NCBI GenBank assembly: GCA_002491245.1
Contig: DKVO01000028.1
Location: 1 to 64,000, forward strand
Length of the DNA stretch: 64,000 nucleotides
From: Porphyromonadaceae bacterium UBA7176
Lineage (GTDB): Bacteria > Bacteroidota > Bacteroidia > Bacteroidales > Muribaculaceae
Direction of reading: 5' to 3'
Shown here: positions 24,472 through 34,169 of the stretch, in pieces
Layout of the letters: the number at the start of each line of letters is the position of its first letter
Position numbering within the stretch: the first letter of the stretch is position 1
Program-made: the position numbers and the translations under genes
The notes under the pieces: generated by a model
Database searches by the model: none
The model's input: the letters and a program-made list of their open reading frames with translations, nothing else
Told to the model about the DNA's origin: nothing

Positions 24472-26675
24472 TAAAGACTATTATCGCGGTGCTACTCTCT
24501 GCCGGCAGCCTTACGGTCTACGCCGGCGACAGCATACGCGCCCATACTCTGAAGCCGCTCGAAGTGATGGGAGTGAAGCAGATGCCCGACGGAGGCACGG
24601 CAGTAGAAGCTGTGACCGATATCGGTGGAGCCGAAGCCAGAAGGCTCGGTATAGAAGCTCCAAAAGGTATCAGCACAGTGGCTCCCAATTTCTTCATGCC
24701 CGACTATGGTTCGCGCATGACATCTTCGATATACGTCCGGGGACTCGGAGCACGTATCGACCAACCGGTCGTAGGCCTGACCGTCGACAACATTCCTTAC
24801 CTCAATAAGGACAACTACGACTTCGACATAGCCGATATCGAAAGTATCGAGGTGCTGCGCGGAGCCCAGGCTGTACTCAACGGACGCAATACGATGGGGG
24901 GCCAGATCAATGTCCGCACGCTTTCTCCGCTCAAGACAGAGGGGTTCAGAGGCATGGCCGAATATGGGACGGCAAACACGGTAAAAGCATCAGCGGCGTA
25001 CTATGGCCGTTTCAACGAAACCTTAGGCATGAGTATCGCAGGTCAATACAAACATACCGACGGATACTACCGGAACTCTCATAACGGCGAAAAAACCGGA
25101 CGTGAAAACAGCGGCTCTCTACGGTGGAAGACAGCATGGCGCCCCTCCGCCCGTCTGTCGGTCAACAACACGGCCGCCGTCAGCACAGGCAAACAACATG
25201 GCTACCCCTACGCATCGCTTACGACCGGACTTATCGACTATGCCGACACATGCGCCTACCGCCGCACATCGGTGGCCGACGCGCTCACTGTAGCATGGGC
25301 CGGCAAAAGGGTGGTGGTGACATCAATCAGCTCGGTGCAGTATCTCGACGATTGCATGGACCTCGACCAGGACTTCCTGCCGCTCGACTATTTCACCCTA
25401 CGTCAGGCCCGTAAAGAGACGGCCGTGACTGAAGACCTTTTCACCCGTGGCACCCGAGGTAAATACAGCTGGCTCGGTGGCGTCTACGCATTCTACAAGA
25501 CCACCGACATGAAAGCCCCGGTGACATTCAAGGATACCGGTATAGCGCGTCTCATCGAGGAGCACCGCAACAAATACAACCCCGAGTACCCTATCCGCTG
25601 GGACTCCCGTCGCTTTGTCCTGGGCAGCAATTTCGATATGAGCAGCGGCGGTGTGGCTTTATACCACGAAAGCACCGTGAGACTCGGTGAATGGAGGCTC
25701 GAAGCCGGCATCAGACTCGATATCGAAAAAACATCGCTGACCTACAACAGCTTCACCAACACCGGTTTCACCACCATGCACATATTGCCCGACGGTAGCG
25801 AAGATGTGTATTCGCACACCCCCGTCGATATCGATGACCACGGACATATATCGCATACCTACATAGAATTGTTGCCAAAGTTCACTGTGTCACGCACAGG
25901 CGACTTCGAGCCTTATTTCTCCTTCTCGAAAGGCTATAAGGCCGGCGGATACAACACTCAGATGTTCAGCGATGTACTCCAACAGCGTATCATGGGGATA
26001 ATGGGCATGAGCGAACTCTACACCTTCGAGCAAATAGTGCCTTACAAACCTGAGAAAAGCCTCAATTACGAACTTGGAGCGCACTGGCGACTACCATCGG
26101 CACGACTCAAACTCGATGCTGCGCTTTTCTATATCGACTGCCGCGACCAACAGCTGACCGTTTTCCCTCCCGGCACCACAACCGGACGCATGATGACCAA
26201 CGCCGGCCGCACACGCAGCATGGGGGCCGAACTTGAGGCGGCATGGCAAGCGACTGACGACTTAAACTTCCGCGCCGCCTACGGCTATACGAACGCGACA
26301 TTCCGCCGCTACAACGACGGACGGCAGAACTACCGTGGCAAACGGGTGCCTTATGCGCCTTCCAACACCTTGTTTGCCGAGGTGCACTGGCGCGCCACTC
26401 CGTTGGTTTTCGGTGGTATAACGCCAACGGCCACAGCCTCTGTCCGCTGTGCCGGCAACATCTATTGGGACGAGGCAAACACTGTGTCGCAGCCATTCTA
26501 TTGTCTGCCATCGCTTGCCGTAGGCCTCGAGGCCGAACATTGGAGCCTACGCCTGTCGGCCGACAATATCTCGGACACGCGCTACGACACTTTCTACTTC
26601 GTGTCGATAGGCAACGCCTTCGTCCAGCGAGGCCTTCCCCGACTGTTGTCGGCAACGTTGAGGGTAAGGATCTGA
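24468..26675 (+). CDS. TonB-dependent outer-membrane receptor
   Basis: The 735-aa product has a signal peptide (about residues 1-19). A plug domain includes SIYVRGLGARIDQPVVGLTVD and IESIEVLRGAQAVLNGRNTMGGQINV, and a 22-strand-type barrel ends in an aromatic/Arg C-terminus (SATLRVRI). There is no SusC-type carboxypeptidase-like N-terminal extension and no SusD gene follows, so a siderophore-, metal- or vitamin-type ligand is more likely than a glycan. The ligand is unknown. It overlaps the ABC-F gene by 4 bp (ATGA). Confidence 0.85.
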   Translation: MIKTIIAVLLSAGSLTVYAGDSIRAHTLKPLEVMGVKQMPDGGTAVEAVTDIGGAEARRLGIEAPKGISTVAPNFFMPDYGSRMTSSIYVRGLGARIDQPVVGLTVDNIPYLNKDNYDFDIADIESIEVLRGAQAVLNGRNTMGGQINVRTLSPLKTEGFRGMAEYGTANTVKASAAYYGRFNETLGMSIAGQYKHTDGYYRNSHNGEKTGRENSGSLRWKTAWRPSARLSVNNTAAVSTGKQHGYPYASLTTGLIDYADTCAYRRTSVADALTVAWAGKRVVVTSISSVQYLDDCMDLDQDFLPLDYFTLRQARKETAVTEDLFTRGTRGKYSWLGGVYAFYKTTDMKAPVTFKDTGIARLIEEHRNKYNPEYPIRWDSRRFVLGSNFDMSSGGVALYHESTVRLGEWRLEAGIRLDIEKTSLTYNSFTNTGFTTMHILPDGSEDVYSHTPVDIDDHGHISHTYIELLPKFTVSRTGDFEPYFSFSKGYKAGGYNTQMFSDVLQQRIMGIMGMSELYTFEQIVPYKPEKSLNYELGAHWRLPSARLKLDAALFYIDCRDQQLTVFPPGTTTGRMMTNAGRTRSMGAELEAAWQATDDLNFRAAYGYTNATFRRYNDGRQNYRGKRVPYAPSNTLFAEVHWRATPLVFGGITPTATASVRCAGNIYWDEANTVSQPFYCLPSLAVGLEAEHWSLRLSADNISDTRYDTFYFVSIGNAFVQRGLPRLLSATLRVRI

Positions 26676-26689
26676 CAATAAGACAAAAC

Positions 26690-26729
26690 ATCAGCGCCGC
26701 ACTCCTTCTTCGTGGGGTGCGGCGCTGAT
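26690..26729. terminator. Convergent terminator between TonB receptor and rha operon
   Basis: ATCAGCGCCGCACTCC (26690-26705) pairs with GGGGTGCGGCGCTGAT (26714-26729), 16 bp with one G-T pair. It lies between two converging genes and can stop transcription from both sides, although the T tracts are short. Confidence 0.7.
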
Positions 26730-26748
26730 TATAGTGTAACGGAACAGG

Positions 26749-27558
26749 CTATTTGGGGAGATTGAATGTCGTGGATATTGCTTTCATCTGTTCGTCGGTC
26801 ATTCCGTCGGGTTCAAATCCCATCGATTTGGCGCACATATAGATGTTTGCCGACTTATTGAGGACGTCGACTTGGTCGAAAGCGTTCATAATGTCGGTCT
26901 CGACAGCAAATACTCCGTGTTTTTCCCACATTACGACATCGTAATCGTCGGCGATGGCGTCGATTGTTGCCTGAGCAAGCTCGTTTGACGAGGGCATCAT
27001 GTAGGGCACGATGCCGAGGCCGCGCGGAGCAAAAGCCTTTGTCTCCGGAATCATCGACCACAGCAGCTTCGTAAGTACGTCTTTTTCAAGGAACTTAGGG
27101 TTGTGGCTCATCGCGACAAGCTCTATCGGATGTGTATGGAGTGAAGCCTTGTATGGCAAGCCTTTACCGATGATGTAATTGTGCACGGCAAGATGCGATG
27201 GCAACTCCGATGTGGGTTTCACAGGTTTGTCGGCCATAATCTGATATGACGCGCAATCGTCGCAGATACGGATCACAGATCCGTTGTCCATCGGACGGCG
27301 CGCGAGGTCGCGCATGCGCTTCTGTGTGCCTTTGCAGTAGAACCAGCAGCCTCTGAGATTAGGCAAGGTCTCGCCTATAGGGACGGGCGGTGTGATCGGC
27401 TCCATAGCACGCATGGCATCGGTGACGCAGTCGGTGATATTGACGGTGATATTGCCGCCGTTGCGCTCGGCCCAGCCTTTTTGCCAGAGATACCCGGCCA
27501 CCTCAGCCACATCGTTGACTGCGGCAGCGAGTTTTGCATTGTTATCAAGTATTGACAT
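26749..27558 (-). CDS. rhaD: Rhamnulose-1-phosphate aldolase
   Basis: The 269-aa product is a class II zinc aldolase splitting L-rhamnulose-1-phosphate into dihydroxyacetone phosphate and L-lactaldehyde. WAERNGGNITVNI matches the phosphate-binding region. The zinc His pair is in SLHTHPIELVAMSH (about residues 141-154). Length is near the Escherichia coli enzyme (about 274 aa). It is the last gene of rhaB-rhaA-rhaT-rhaD, 4 bp after rhaT. Confidence 0.93.
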   Translation of the reverse strand: MSILDNNAKLAAAVNDVAEVAGYLWQKGWAERNGGNITVNITDCVTDAMRAMEPITPPVPIGETLPNLRGCWFYCKGTQKRMRDLARRPMDNGSVIRICDDCASYQIMADKPVKPTSELPSHLAVHNYIIGKGLPYKASLHTHPIELVAMSHNPKFLEKDVLTKLLWSMIPETKAFAPRGLGIVPYMMPSSNELAQATIDAIADDYDVVMWEKHGVFAVETDIMNAFDQVDVLNKSANIYMCAKSMGFEPDGMTDEQMKAISTTFNLPK

Positions 27559-27562
27559 AGCT

Positions 27563-28555
27563 TCAGATCAATTGGGGTATAAAGCATGAAAGAATAAGTA
27601 TCACTATACCGGCCCCAAGAACGGCGACCGTCTTGCCTGAGCAACCTTTCCACTCCTTGAGGATGACACCCCAAAGGTTGGAAAATATGACATTGAGGGC
27701 CATGAGGATACAGAAAGCGAAGGTATAGAGCGTGGGAGATCCGGCAAGATATCCTTTGCCGAGGGCGAGGCCGAAGAACTGACTGTACCATAGGGCGCCG
27801 GCAAGGATACAGAACACCAGATTATTGAGCCACACATTCCCTTTGGCGTAGTCGCCCCAGGTATGGTTGCGGCTGTTTTGTGTGAAACAGTAGACAGCAT
27901 TGGTCAACAAGCCACCGAGCGTGACGAGGAATGTAGCCGGGAGTGTTGCAAACATGGGCGACACACCATCGAAACTCATCTCATTGCCTTGGTAAAGACC
28001 GATGTTGAAACATGCGCTCATCAGACCTGCCAGAAGAGCCACAGATATGCCTTTGCCGAAATTGAAGTCCTTGACCGACGATGCGCCGGTGTTACGGGCT
28101 TTCATCGATCCGGCGACACCGATTACGGCAATACCCACGAGAGTGACGACGACACCAATCACAACCGAAGTTGTGATCGATGCGGCCTGGCCGGTGAAAA
28201 CCGGAGCAAGGATCGTGCCCATCGCGGCGCAAGTGCCAAGCGATATCGACTGTCCCAGCGCTACTCCAAGGTAGCGCATACTGAGGCCGAATGTAAGTCC
28301 GCCCACACCCCACAGGATACCGTAGAATATGGTGAGGAACGTGGCTTTTGGATCGGCTGAGAAGAGTTCGAAGAGCGAATGGCCTTCAGGCACAGCCAAC
28401 ATGGCGCCCAATAATGGCAGGACAAGCCATGCAAAAAGACCCTGTACAATCCAATAGCTCTCCCACGACCAAGATTTTACTTTGTTGATAGGCACATAGG
28501 AGCTGCTCTGGCAGAACGCTCCTATGGCTATGATCAGGAGACCGAGAAGTATCAT
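27563..28555 (-). CDS. rhaT: L-rhamnose-proton symporter
   Basis: The 330-aa inner-membrane protein has about ten hydrophobic segments and matches RhaT. Conserved stretches include SSYVPINKVKSWSWESYW near the start, then GILWGVGGLTFGLSMRYLGVALGQSI. It imports L-rhamnose for RhaA. It starts inside the rhaA stop (4-bp overlap), so translation is probably coupled. Confidence 0.92.
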   Translation of the reverse strand: MILLGLLIIAIGAFCQSSSYVPINKVKSWSWESYWIVQGLFAWLVLPLLGAMLAVPEGHSLFELFSADPKATFLTIFYGILWGVGGLTFGLSMRYLGVALGQSISLGTCAAMGTILAPVFTGQAASITTSVVIGVVVTLVGIAVIGVAGSMKARNTGASSVKDFNFGKGISVALLAGLMSACFNIGLYQGNEMSFDGVSPMFATLPATFLVTLGGLLTNAVYCFTQNSRNHTWGDYAKGNVWLNNLVFCILAGALWYSQFFGLALGKGYLAGSPTLYTFAFCILMALNVIFSNLWGVILKEWKGCSGKTVAVLGAGIVILILSCFIPQLI

Positions 28556-29802
28556 CGCTTGGAAGTGACTTCGGTTTCGTATTTCTCGATATCAGCGATG
28601 AAATCGTAGGCTGCCGGCACATTGTTGCGGAGGCAGAACATATTCCACACGTCGCCGAAGGGCAGCGATTTGGCTTCTTCCATAAGAGTCAGCTTCTGGA
28701 AATTGCGGTCGGTAAGTTCAAGATCCGAAAGGAGTTGAACCGGCTCGAGAAGTCCGCGGAGCACCGACTTCTGTGTTGCGCGTGCACCGAGCACATATGC
28801 GCCGATACGGTTGATCGAACCGTCGAAATAGTCGAGACCGATATGAACGCGGTCGAGAGCATTGCAACGGGTTATCTCCATACACAGCTCGAGAGTTGAT
28901 TCGTCCATGAGTGTGACGTGGTCGCTGTCCCAACGCATTGGGCGCGATACATGGAGCATGATTTCGGGGCAGAAAAGGAGTATCGACGACACTTTATCGC
29001 CAACTACTTCGGTGGGATGGAAGTGGCCTGTGTCGAGGGTGACGATCTTGTTGTTCTGAGCGCAATAGGCGGTATAGAAGTCGCTGCTGCCTACAGTCAT
29101 GGCCTCGAGACCGATGCCGAACACTTTAGATTCGAGACAGTCTTTCATGTGGTCGTATTTGGTGGCGAATATTTCGTCGAGGCTTTCTTTGAGGTAACGG
29201 CGGTAGAGCATACGGTTTACGGTCATCTCTTTCTGGCCGTCGTGTATCCAGATATTGAGGATACACTGGTCGTCGAGTTGGCGACCCATCTCGTCGGCTA
29301 TGGCACGGCAACGCTTGTGGTGCTCGATCCAGAAGTTACGTATTTCGGGATCAGGATTACTCAAAGTCAGAGATCCCGATTTGGGGTGTGAGAAAGAAGA
29401 AGAGTTGAAGTCGAGTTTGATACCGTTGGCTTTGGCCCAGTCTATCCAACCCTGGAAGTGCTCTACCGTCACTTCATCGCGGTCGACAAACTTTCCACCG
29501 AACTCTCCGTAGATTTCGTGGAGGTTGAGGCGGTGGTTGCCACCGATAAGCGACATGGCTTTGAGGATATCGGCCCGGAGTTCGTCGATATTGCGTGCTT
29601 TGCCGGGATAGTTGCCGGTAGCCTGTATACCTCCGGAGAGAGAGCCGGTCGATTCAAAACCCTGCACATCGTCGGCCTGCCAGCAATGGAGTGAGATCTG
29701 TACTTTCTGAAGGGTGTCGAGAGCCTTTTCGGTATCGATACCGAGTTCGGCATAGCGTTCGCGGGCTATTTCGTAAGCCTGCTTGATTTGATTTTCTTTC
29801 AT
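28552..29802 (-). CDS. rhaA: L-rhamnose isomerase
   Basis: The 416-aa product converts L-rhamnose to L-rhamnulose, a metal-dependent TIM-barrel reaction. Length matches the E. coli enzyme (419 aa). Conserved stretches include SLHCWQADDVQGFE, WIHDGQKEMTVNR and VTLDTGHFHPTEVVGDK, the last carrying metal-binding Asp and His. It lies between rhaB (9-bp gap) and rhaT (4-bp overlap). Confidence 0.95.
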   Translation of the reverse strand: MKENQIKQAYEIARERYAELGIDTEKALDTLQKVQISLHCWQADDVQGFESTGSLSGGIQATGNYPGKARNIDELRADILKAMSLIGGNHRLNLHEIYGEFGGKFVDRDEVTVEHFQGWIDWAKANGIKLDFNSSSFSHPKSGSLTLSNPDPEIRNFWIEHHKRCRAIADEMGRQLDDQCILNIWIHDGQKEMTVNRMLYRRYLKESLDEIFATKYDHMKDCLESKVFGIGLEAMTVGSSDFYTAYCAQNNKIVTLDTGHFHPTEVVGDKVSSILLFCPEIMLHVSRPMRWDSDHVTLMDESTLELCMEITRCNALDRVHIGLDYFDGSINRIGAYVLGARATQKSVLRGLLEPVQLLSDLELTDRNFQKLTLMEEAKSLPFGDVWNMFCLRNNVPAAYDFIADIEKYETEVTSKR

Positions 29803-29811
29803 GATATCAGA

Positions 29812-31239
29812 TTAATAAGTTTTGGTTTCGTTTGATGCTATCGATATTTTGCGCATATCAGCGAGAGTGGGGGCTTCGCCACAGGCCTTGAGCTGCAGCA
29901 GGATGTTGCCCATCACCGTAGACTCGGTCGGCCCGGCAATAACAGGCATACCGAGAGCTTCGGCCGTGAACTGCATGAGCGGAGCGCTCTTTGAACCACC
30001 GCCGATCACATGGAGTTTGTTTATTTGTTTGCCCGACAACTCGGAAAGACGGTCGACGACTGTCTTGTAACGAGCTGCAAGGCTGCGATATATCACCCGG
30101 ACGAAATCGGCATAGCTTACCGGGGCCTCCTGTCCAGTACGGTGGCAGTATGCTGTAATAGCTTCTGTCATGGAGTCGGGATGGGCAAACGATGCATCGT
30201 CGGGATCGATTATACTGTCGCAGGACGATGATAGCGAAGATGCCGCGAGATCGGCAATGCCCGGAGCTTCGTCGCCCCACTCTTTACGGCAACCTTCGAG
30301 GAGCCAAAGGCCACATATATTCTTGAGAACACGTGTAGTACCATCGACACCGCCTTCGTTTGTAAAATTATATTCACGGCTCTTTTCGTTGACGATCGGA
30401 GAGGGAGCTTCTATGCCAAGCAACGACCATGTGCCGCAGCTGAGATATGCGTAATCGTCGCCTTCGACCGGAATACCGACAACAGCCGATGCTGTGTCGT
30501 GACCGGCCACAGCCACCACCGGTACCTCGCCCAGACCGGTAAACTCACGCACAGGACGAGTGAGAGTGCCAATCACTGTACCGGGCTGTACCATCGGACC
30601 GAATTTGCTACGGTCCATACCAAGACAGGCGAGCAAGGCTTCGTCGAAATCGCCTGTGCCCTGATTGAGCATCTGCGAAGTGGAAGCGACGGTAAACTCT
30701 GTCACTGCGTTTCCTGTGAGCATGTAGGCCAGAGCATCGGGGATGAAAAGGATTTTGTCGGCACTGTCGAGTATAGCCGGATTATTGCGGCGGACGGTGT
30801 CAAGCTGATAAAGGGTGTTGAAGTCCATGAACTGTATGCCCGTACGACCATATACCTCGTCAAGTGGCATTTTGCCGGCAAAACGGTCTACCGCTCCATC
30901 GGTATGGCTGTTGCGGTAGCAGAGCGGTAAACCCGACAATGTACCGTCGGCTCGGAAGTAGGCCACATCGCAACCCCAGGAGTCTATACCGATCGATGAT
31001 AATACGGCCCCGGCAGCTTTAACCTTGCGCGCGGCAACTTTGAGGCCAAGAAGCACCTGGTGGTACAGCTCTGTGAAATTCCAGAAGAGCATACCGGCAA
31101 CAGGTAGCATCGGGTGTGAGAAGCGTGTGAGCTCTTCGGTGGCTACTTTCTCACCGTCGAAAACAGCAAGGATGGTCCTTCCGCTTGTAGCTCCCAGATC
31201 CACGGCAAAATGGAATGTCTTTTCTTTGTTGTTTTTCAT
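29812..31239 (-). CDS. rhaB: Rhamnulokinase
   Basis: The 475-aa FGGY-family kinase phosphorylates L-rhamnulose. The N-terminal AVDLGATSGRTILAVFDG is the rhamnulokinase form of the phosphate-1 motif. GHDTASAVVGIP and YLSCGTWSLLGIE lie mid-protein, and HVIGGGSKSAPLMQ is near the C-terminus. The start at 31239 (MKNNKEKT) is preferred to an upstream Met because it gives the usual family N-terminus. It is the first gene of the rha operon. Only about 46 bp separate it from lptD upstream, with no clear promoter box seen there and no AraC-type regulator adjacent. Confidence 0.93.
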   Translation of the reverse strand: MKNNKEKTFHFAVDLGATSGRTILAVFDGEKVATEELTRFSHPMLPVAGMLFWNFTELYHQVLLGLKVAARKVKAAGAVLSSIGIDSWGCDVAYFRADGTLSGLPLCYRNSHTDGAVDRFAGKMPLDEVYGRTGIQFMDFNTLYQLDTVRRNNPAILDSADKILFIPDALAYMLTGNAVTEFTVASTSQMLNQGTGDFDEALLACLGMDRSKFGPMVQPGTVIGTLTRPVREFTGLGEVPVVAVAGHDTASAVVGIPVEGDDYAYLSCGTWSLLGIEAPSPIVNEKSREYNFTNEGGVDGTTRVLKNICGLWLLEGCRKEWGDEAPGIADLAASSLSSSCDSIIDPDDASFAHPDSMTEAITAYCHRTGQEAPVSYADFVRVIYRSLAARYKTVVDRLSELSGKQINKLHVIGGGSKSAPLMQFTAEALGMPVIAGPTESTVMGNILLQLKACGEAPTLADMRKISIASNETKTY

Positions 31240-31285
31240 AGATATCAGGTTAAGGTTTATTTTCAAAGGCAAGAACCCAAAGCCA

Positions 31286-34027
31286 TCAATACCATTGAAT
31301 GCCGTTGGAGTAGGACGAACGCTTGTCGTACTTGAGGTCGCTCAGCAGCGACGATTTGACGGATATATGGAAATTGTAGCTTTTATAAGGGCCTACCGGC
31401 ACAAAACTTGCACTCATCGTGAAGCAATGGAGGTCGCGCGATATGTTGCAGTTCATATATGCCAGTTTGTGGGTATCGAAGTTGTATGATGCCGAAAACG
31501 AGAAGTTCCAGTTTGGCGTCGGACGTATGTTGCCGCTCAAGGAGAGGTTTTGCGTTATCCGCCCGTCGAACTCCATCTTTTCTTTATTGAAAGCACCATA
31601 GCCATAGTTGACAGAATAATTAAAGGTCAGGCTCCACGGCACCGACCATTTGGCATAACCGTCGGAACCCATCTCGATATCGGAGTCTCCGGAGTTGCGG
31701 TCGTTCTCTGCATCGCGTTTATTACGGTCCTGCTCGGCGCCGGAGTCGGGTTTATCCTTGTCGCCGGTGTCTTTCTTGTTTTTATTCTTGAATGTGTCGT
31801 TATTGAAAGTATAAGAGAACGACGTGCCGGTTCTCATAAGCCGGGCGAAGCCCTTACCGGCCTGCAGACGCGTACGGTCAACCTTTACAGGCGTACCAGA
31901 CGAATTGAGCTGGTATGTGTATGGGTCCCACGTGGCCGAAAGGTTGAGGTTGAAGTTCTTGGCCAGACGCAGCAATATCGACGTGGAAATATCGCTCCAC
32001 CGCAGGGAGTCGGCGGCGAAGTTGTAGCTCTGTTGGATATTTAGGTTCTCTATAAGAGATATTTTCTTTTCTCCGATAGAGTCGTCGTCGGTCTTCACTT
32101 TCATTTCGAGGTTGTTCGACAACGAGAACGACATCGAACCCGTCTTACCCTCGCTTGGCACGCCGAAGAGAGCATTGGGAAATTTTGAATATTTCTTGAC
32201 CTGCTGCTCACCGCGGCTATCGGTATAGGCATATTGACCGTAATAACCAAAGAACGGGCTTGAGAAGTCGGGCGATCCGTTGAACGATATCGACGGCGTG
32301 AGTACCCAGCGTATCATCTTGAATTTCTGCCCGAGCTTGCCCAAAGGCTGAAAGAAAGCATAGACCTTTGTGTCGAGCGATACCGATGCCTGGAAGTCCC
32401 ATACGTTGTAGAAACCGTGGACTGTATCGAGCTTCTCGATCTGTTGTTCGCCATCCCAGCTTCGGTTCACCTTGTTCGTATACATGCGGTCGGCCAAACT
32501 CAGCGAAGGGGTGATGTTGATGTAGTTGAGCACATTGAACGTGGCCGATACCGGTACCTTATGACTCATTCCATTACGCCAGTCTTTTATAAGACTTTTT
32601 TTGAAGAATACATCCTGCTTGGCTGTGAGCGAATTTTGCAAAAGACCGGTATACGACATCTTTATTTTCTCATACCAGCGCTCCTGACCGATTGCTTTTT
32701 TGCGTTTGAAAGGATATATCTGCTGAAGGTTTACCGTGACGTTTGGAAACGACACTGCAAGAGTGGAGTCCTGTGTGCGCTGCGATACATTGAATGTCGT
32801 CGAAAGGCTCCATTTGGAGTTTGGAAAGCGGTACGACATGTTTATCGTCGAGCTCTTGGTATTTTCGGTGAACGATGGCGAATAGTAGGAGTTGAGGTCG
32901 CTGCGCGAATAGCCCGAAGTAGTGAAGTTCACGCTCGCCGAAAGGTTCATGTTTGGATTTGCCTTGGAATCCTGACTGTGGCTCCACAAAATCTGGAAGT
33001 TTGTATGAGTCGAATAATCGGGCGAACCCTTCTCGCCGGTGATTGTCTTGAGGTAAGAAAGGTTGAAGTTACCCGAATATTTGTAACGCTTCGCATATGT
33101 CGATGTCGCCCTGAGACCCCACGAGCCTTTGGTATAGATCTCGCCGGTGAGGGCAAGGTCGATATTGTCGCTTATGGCAAAGTAATATCCGCCGTCACTG
33201 AGGTAAAAACCGCGGTTGTAGTCATCGCCGAAAGTAGGCACGATGATACCCGAGGCATATTTGTCGGTAAACGGGAAGTAACCGAAAGGCACAGCAAGCG
33301 GCAGCGGAAGACCGGCAAGCACCATGTAGGTGGGACCGACAACGATATTCTTGCCCGGACGCACCTTGCCTTTGGTTATATTGAAGTAGAAGTGAGGGCA
33401 GTCGTGGTCGTCGCAGGTGGTGTAGCGGCCGTCTTTGATGTAAAATTCGTTCTCGATATCCTTCTTGGTCGTACCGCCGGTCAGATATCCTTCGCCCTGC
33501 TGGGTGACGACGTTGGTGATATATCCTTTTTCGGTCTTGAAATTGTAGCGCATGGTGGCGGCTTCATAGTCGGTACCATCGTCGTTGAACACCGGCTTTC
33601 CCTCAATCTCGCCCGTAGAGTCGCGTCGTCCCACTGCAAGGACAGTATTATCGTTGAGGTTCATCCTGATCTCTGCGGCATCGAGTCTGATTTTACCATA
33701 AGAAACCGACCCCTTGCCATACATGAAAGCCGAGTCGCGGCCGATAATGACCATCGAGTCAGTCGACCCGAAATCTACTGCAGCGTCGAGGTCCGACTTC
33801 ACATACTTTATCCTCCCCGATCCTTTCACCGGCGCGGCAGGCACTACCAACAGAGAATCATTCCCGACCGTATCGCCGGCAAGCAAAGCCGGCACATCGG
33901 GCGACTCTGCCGGCACTGACAGCACCGTATCAAGCGATGCCGCCACCGCTGCACCGGGACGGGCAGGCAAAGACAAGCAGAAAACGACGGCAAAAAAGCC
34001 GATTATATATAGTATGAGAGATCTCAA
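31286..34027 (-). CDS. lptD: LptD/OstA-like LPS-assembly outer-membrane protein
   Basis: The 913-aa product is the Bacteroidetes form of the LptD translocon, which inserts lipopolysaccharide into the outer membrane. A signal peptide (about 1-30) is followed by an OstA-like beta-taco (RDSAFMYGKGSVSYGKIRLDAAEIRM-type repeats, residues about 95-250) and a long beta-barrel. About residues 745-785 are a hydrophilic low-complexity linker rich in Lys, Asp, Asn and Arg inside the barrel part. No LptE gene is adjacent. It has its own promoter at 34053-34061. Confidence 0.83.
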   Translation of the reverse strand: MRSLILYIIGFFAVVFCLSLPARPGAAVAASLDTVLSVPAESPDVPALLAGDTVGNDSLLVVPAAPVKGSGRIKYVKSDLDAAVDFGSTDSMVIIGRDSAFMYGKGSVSYGKIRLDAAEIRMNLNDNTVLAVGRRDSTGEIEGKPVFNDDGTDYEAATMRYNFKTEKGYITNVVTQQGEGYLTGGTTKKDIENEFYIKDGRYTTCDDHDCPHFYFNITKGKVRPGKNIVVGPTYMVLAGLPLPLAVPFGYFPFTDKYASGIIVPTFGDDYNRGFYLSDGGYYFAISDNIDLALTGEIYTKGSWGLRATSTYAKRYKYSGNFNLSYLKTITGEKGSPDYSTHTNFQILWSHSQDSKANPNMNLSASVNFTTSGYSRSDLNSYYSPSFTENTKSSTINMSYRFPNSKWSLSTTFNVSQRTQDSTLAVSFPNVTVNLQQIYPFKRKKAIGQERWYEKIKMSYTGLLQNSLTAKQDVFFKKSLIKDWRNGMSHKVPVSATFNVLNYINITPSLSLADRMYTNKVNRSWDGEQQIEKLDTVHGFYNVWDFQASVSLDTKVYAFFQPLGKLGQKFKMIRWVLTPSISFNGSPDFSSPFFGYYGQYAYTDSRGEQQVKKYSKFPNALFGVPSEGKTGSMSFSLSNNLEMKVKTDDDSIGEKKISLIENLNIQQSYNFAADSLRWSDISTSILLRLAKNFNLNLSATWDPYTYQLNSSGTPVKVDRTRLQAGKGFARLMRTGTSFSYTFNNDTFKNKNKKDTGDKDKPDSGAEQDRNKRDAENDRNSGDSDIEMGSDGYAKWSVPWSLTFNYSVNYGYGAFNKEKMEFDGRITQNLSLSGNIRPTPNWNFSFSASYNFDTHKLAYMNCNISRDLHCFTMSASFVPVGPYKSYNFHISVKSSLLSDLKYDKRSSYSNGIQWY

Positions 34028-34052
34028 AGGTAACTTTTGCAGTTTAAGACAT

Positions 34053-34061
34053 GCAAAAGTA
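34053..34061 (-). promoter_or_regulatory. -7 box of lptD
   Basis: The minus strand reads TACTTTTGC, an exact TAnnTTTGC match. It would start transcription about 23 nt before the ATG at 34027. Confidence 0.65.
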
Positions 34062-34118
34062 CGAAAAAATCTTCACTCCGGAGAAGTGTCTGTCTAAAAA
34101 ATTGTTACTTACAATGAA

Positions 34119-34149
34119 CAGCCGGGCCGCATCATCTGCGGTCCGGCTG
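34119..34149 (-). terminator. Hairpin after the Cys-rich Spy-like gene
   Basis: CAGCCGGGCCGCA (34119-34131) pairs with TGCGGTCCGGCTG (34137-34149), 13 bp with one G-T pair. It lies 20 bp past the stop of the leftward gene at 34170. The U tract on that strand is poor. Confidence 0.5.
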
Positions 34150-34169
34150 AGAAAAACTTGAAATAAGGC

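Noticed and set aside
32417..33919. Long rightward open frame of 500 codons
   Set aside because: It is antisense to lptD, whose signal peptide, OstA-like repeats and promoter are clear; the product is low in recognisable motifs.
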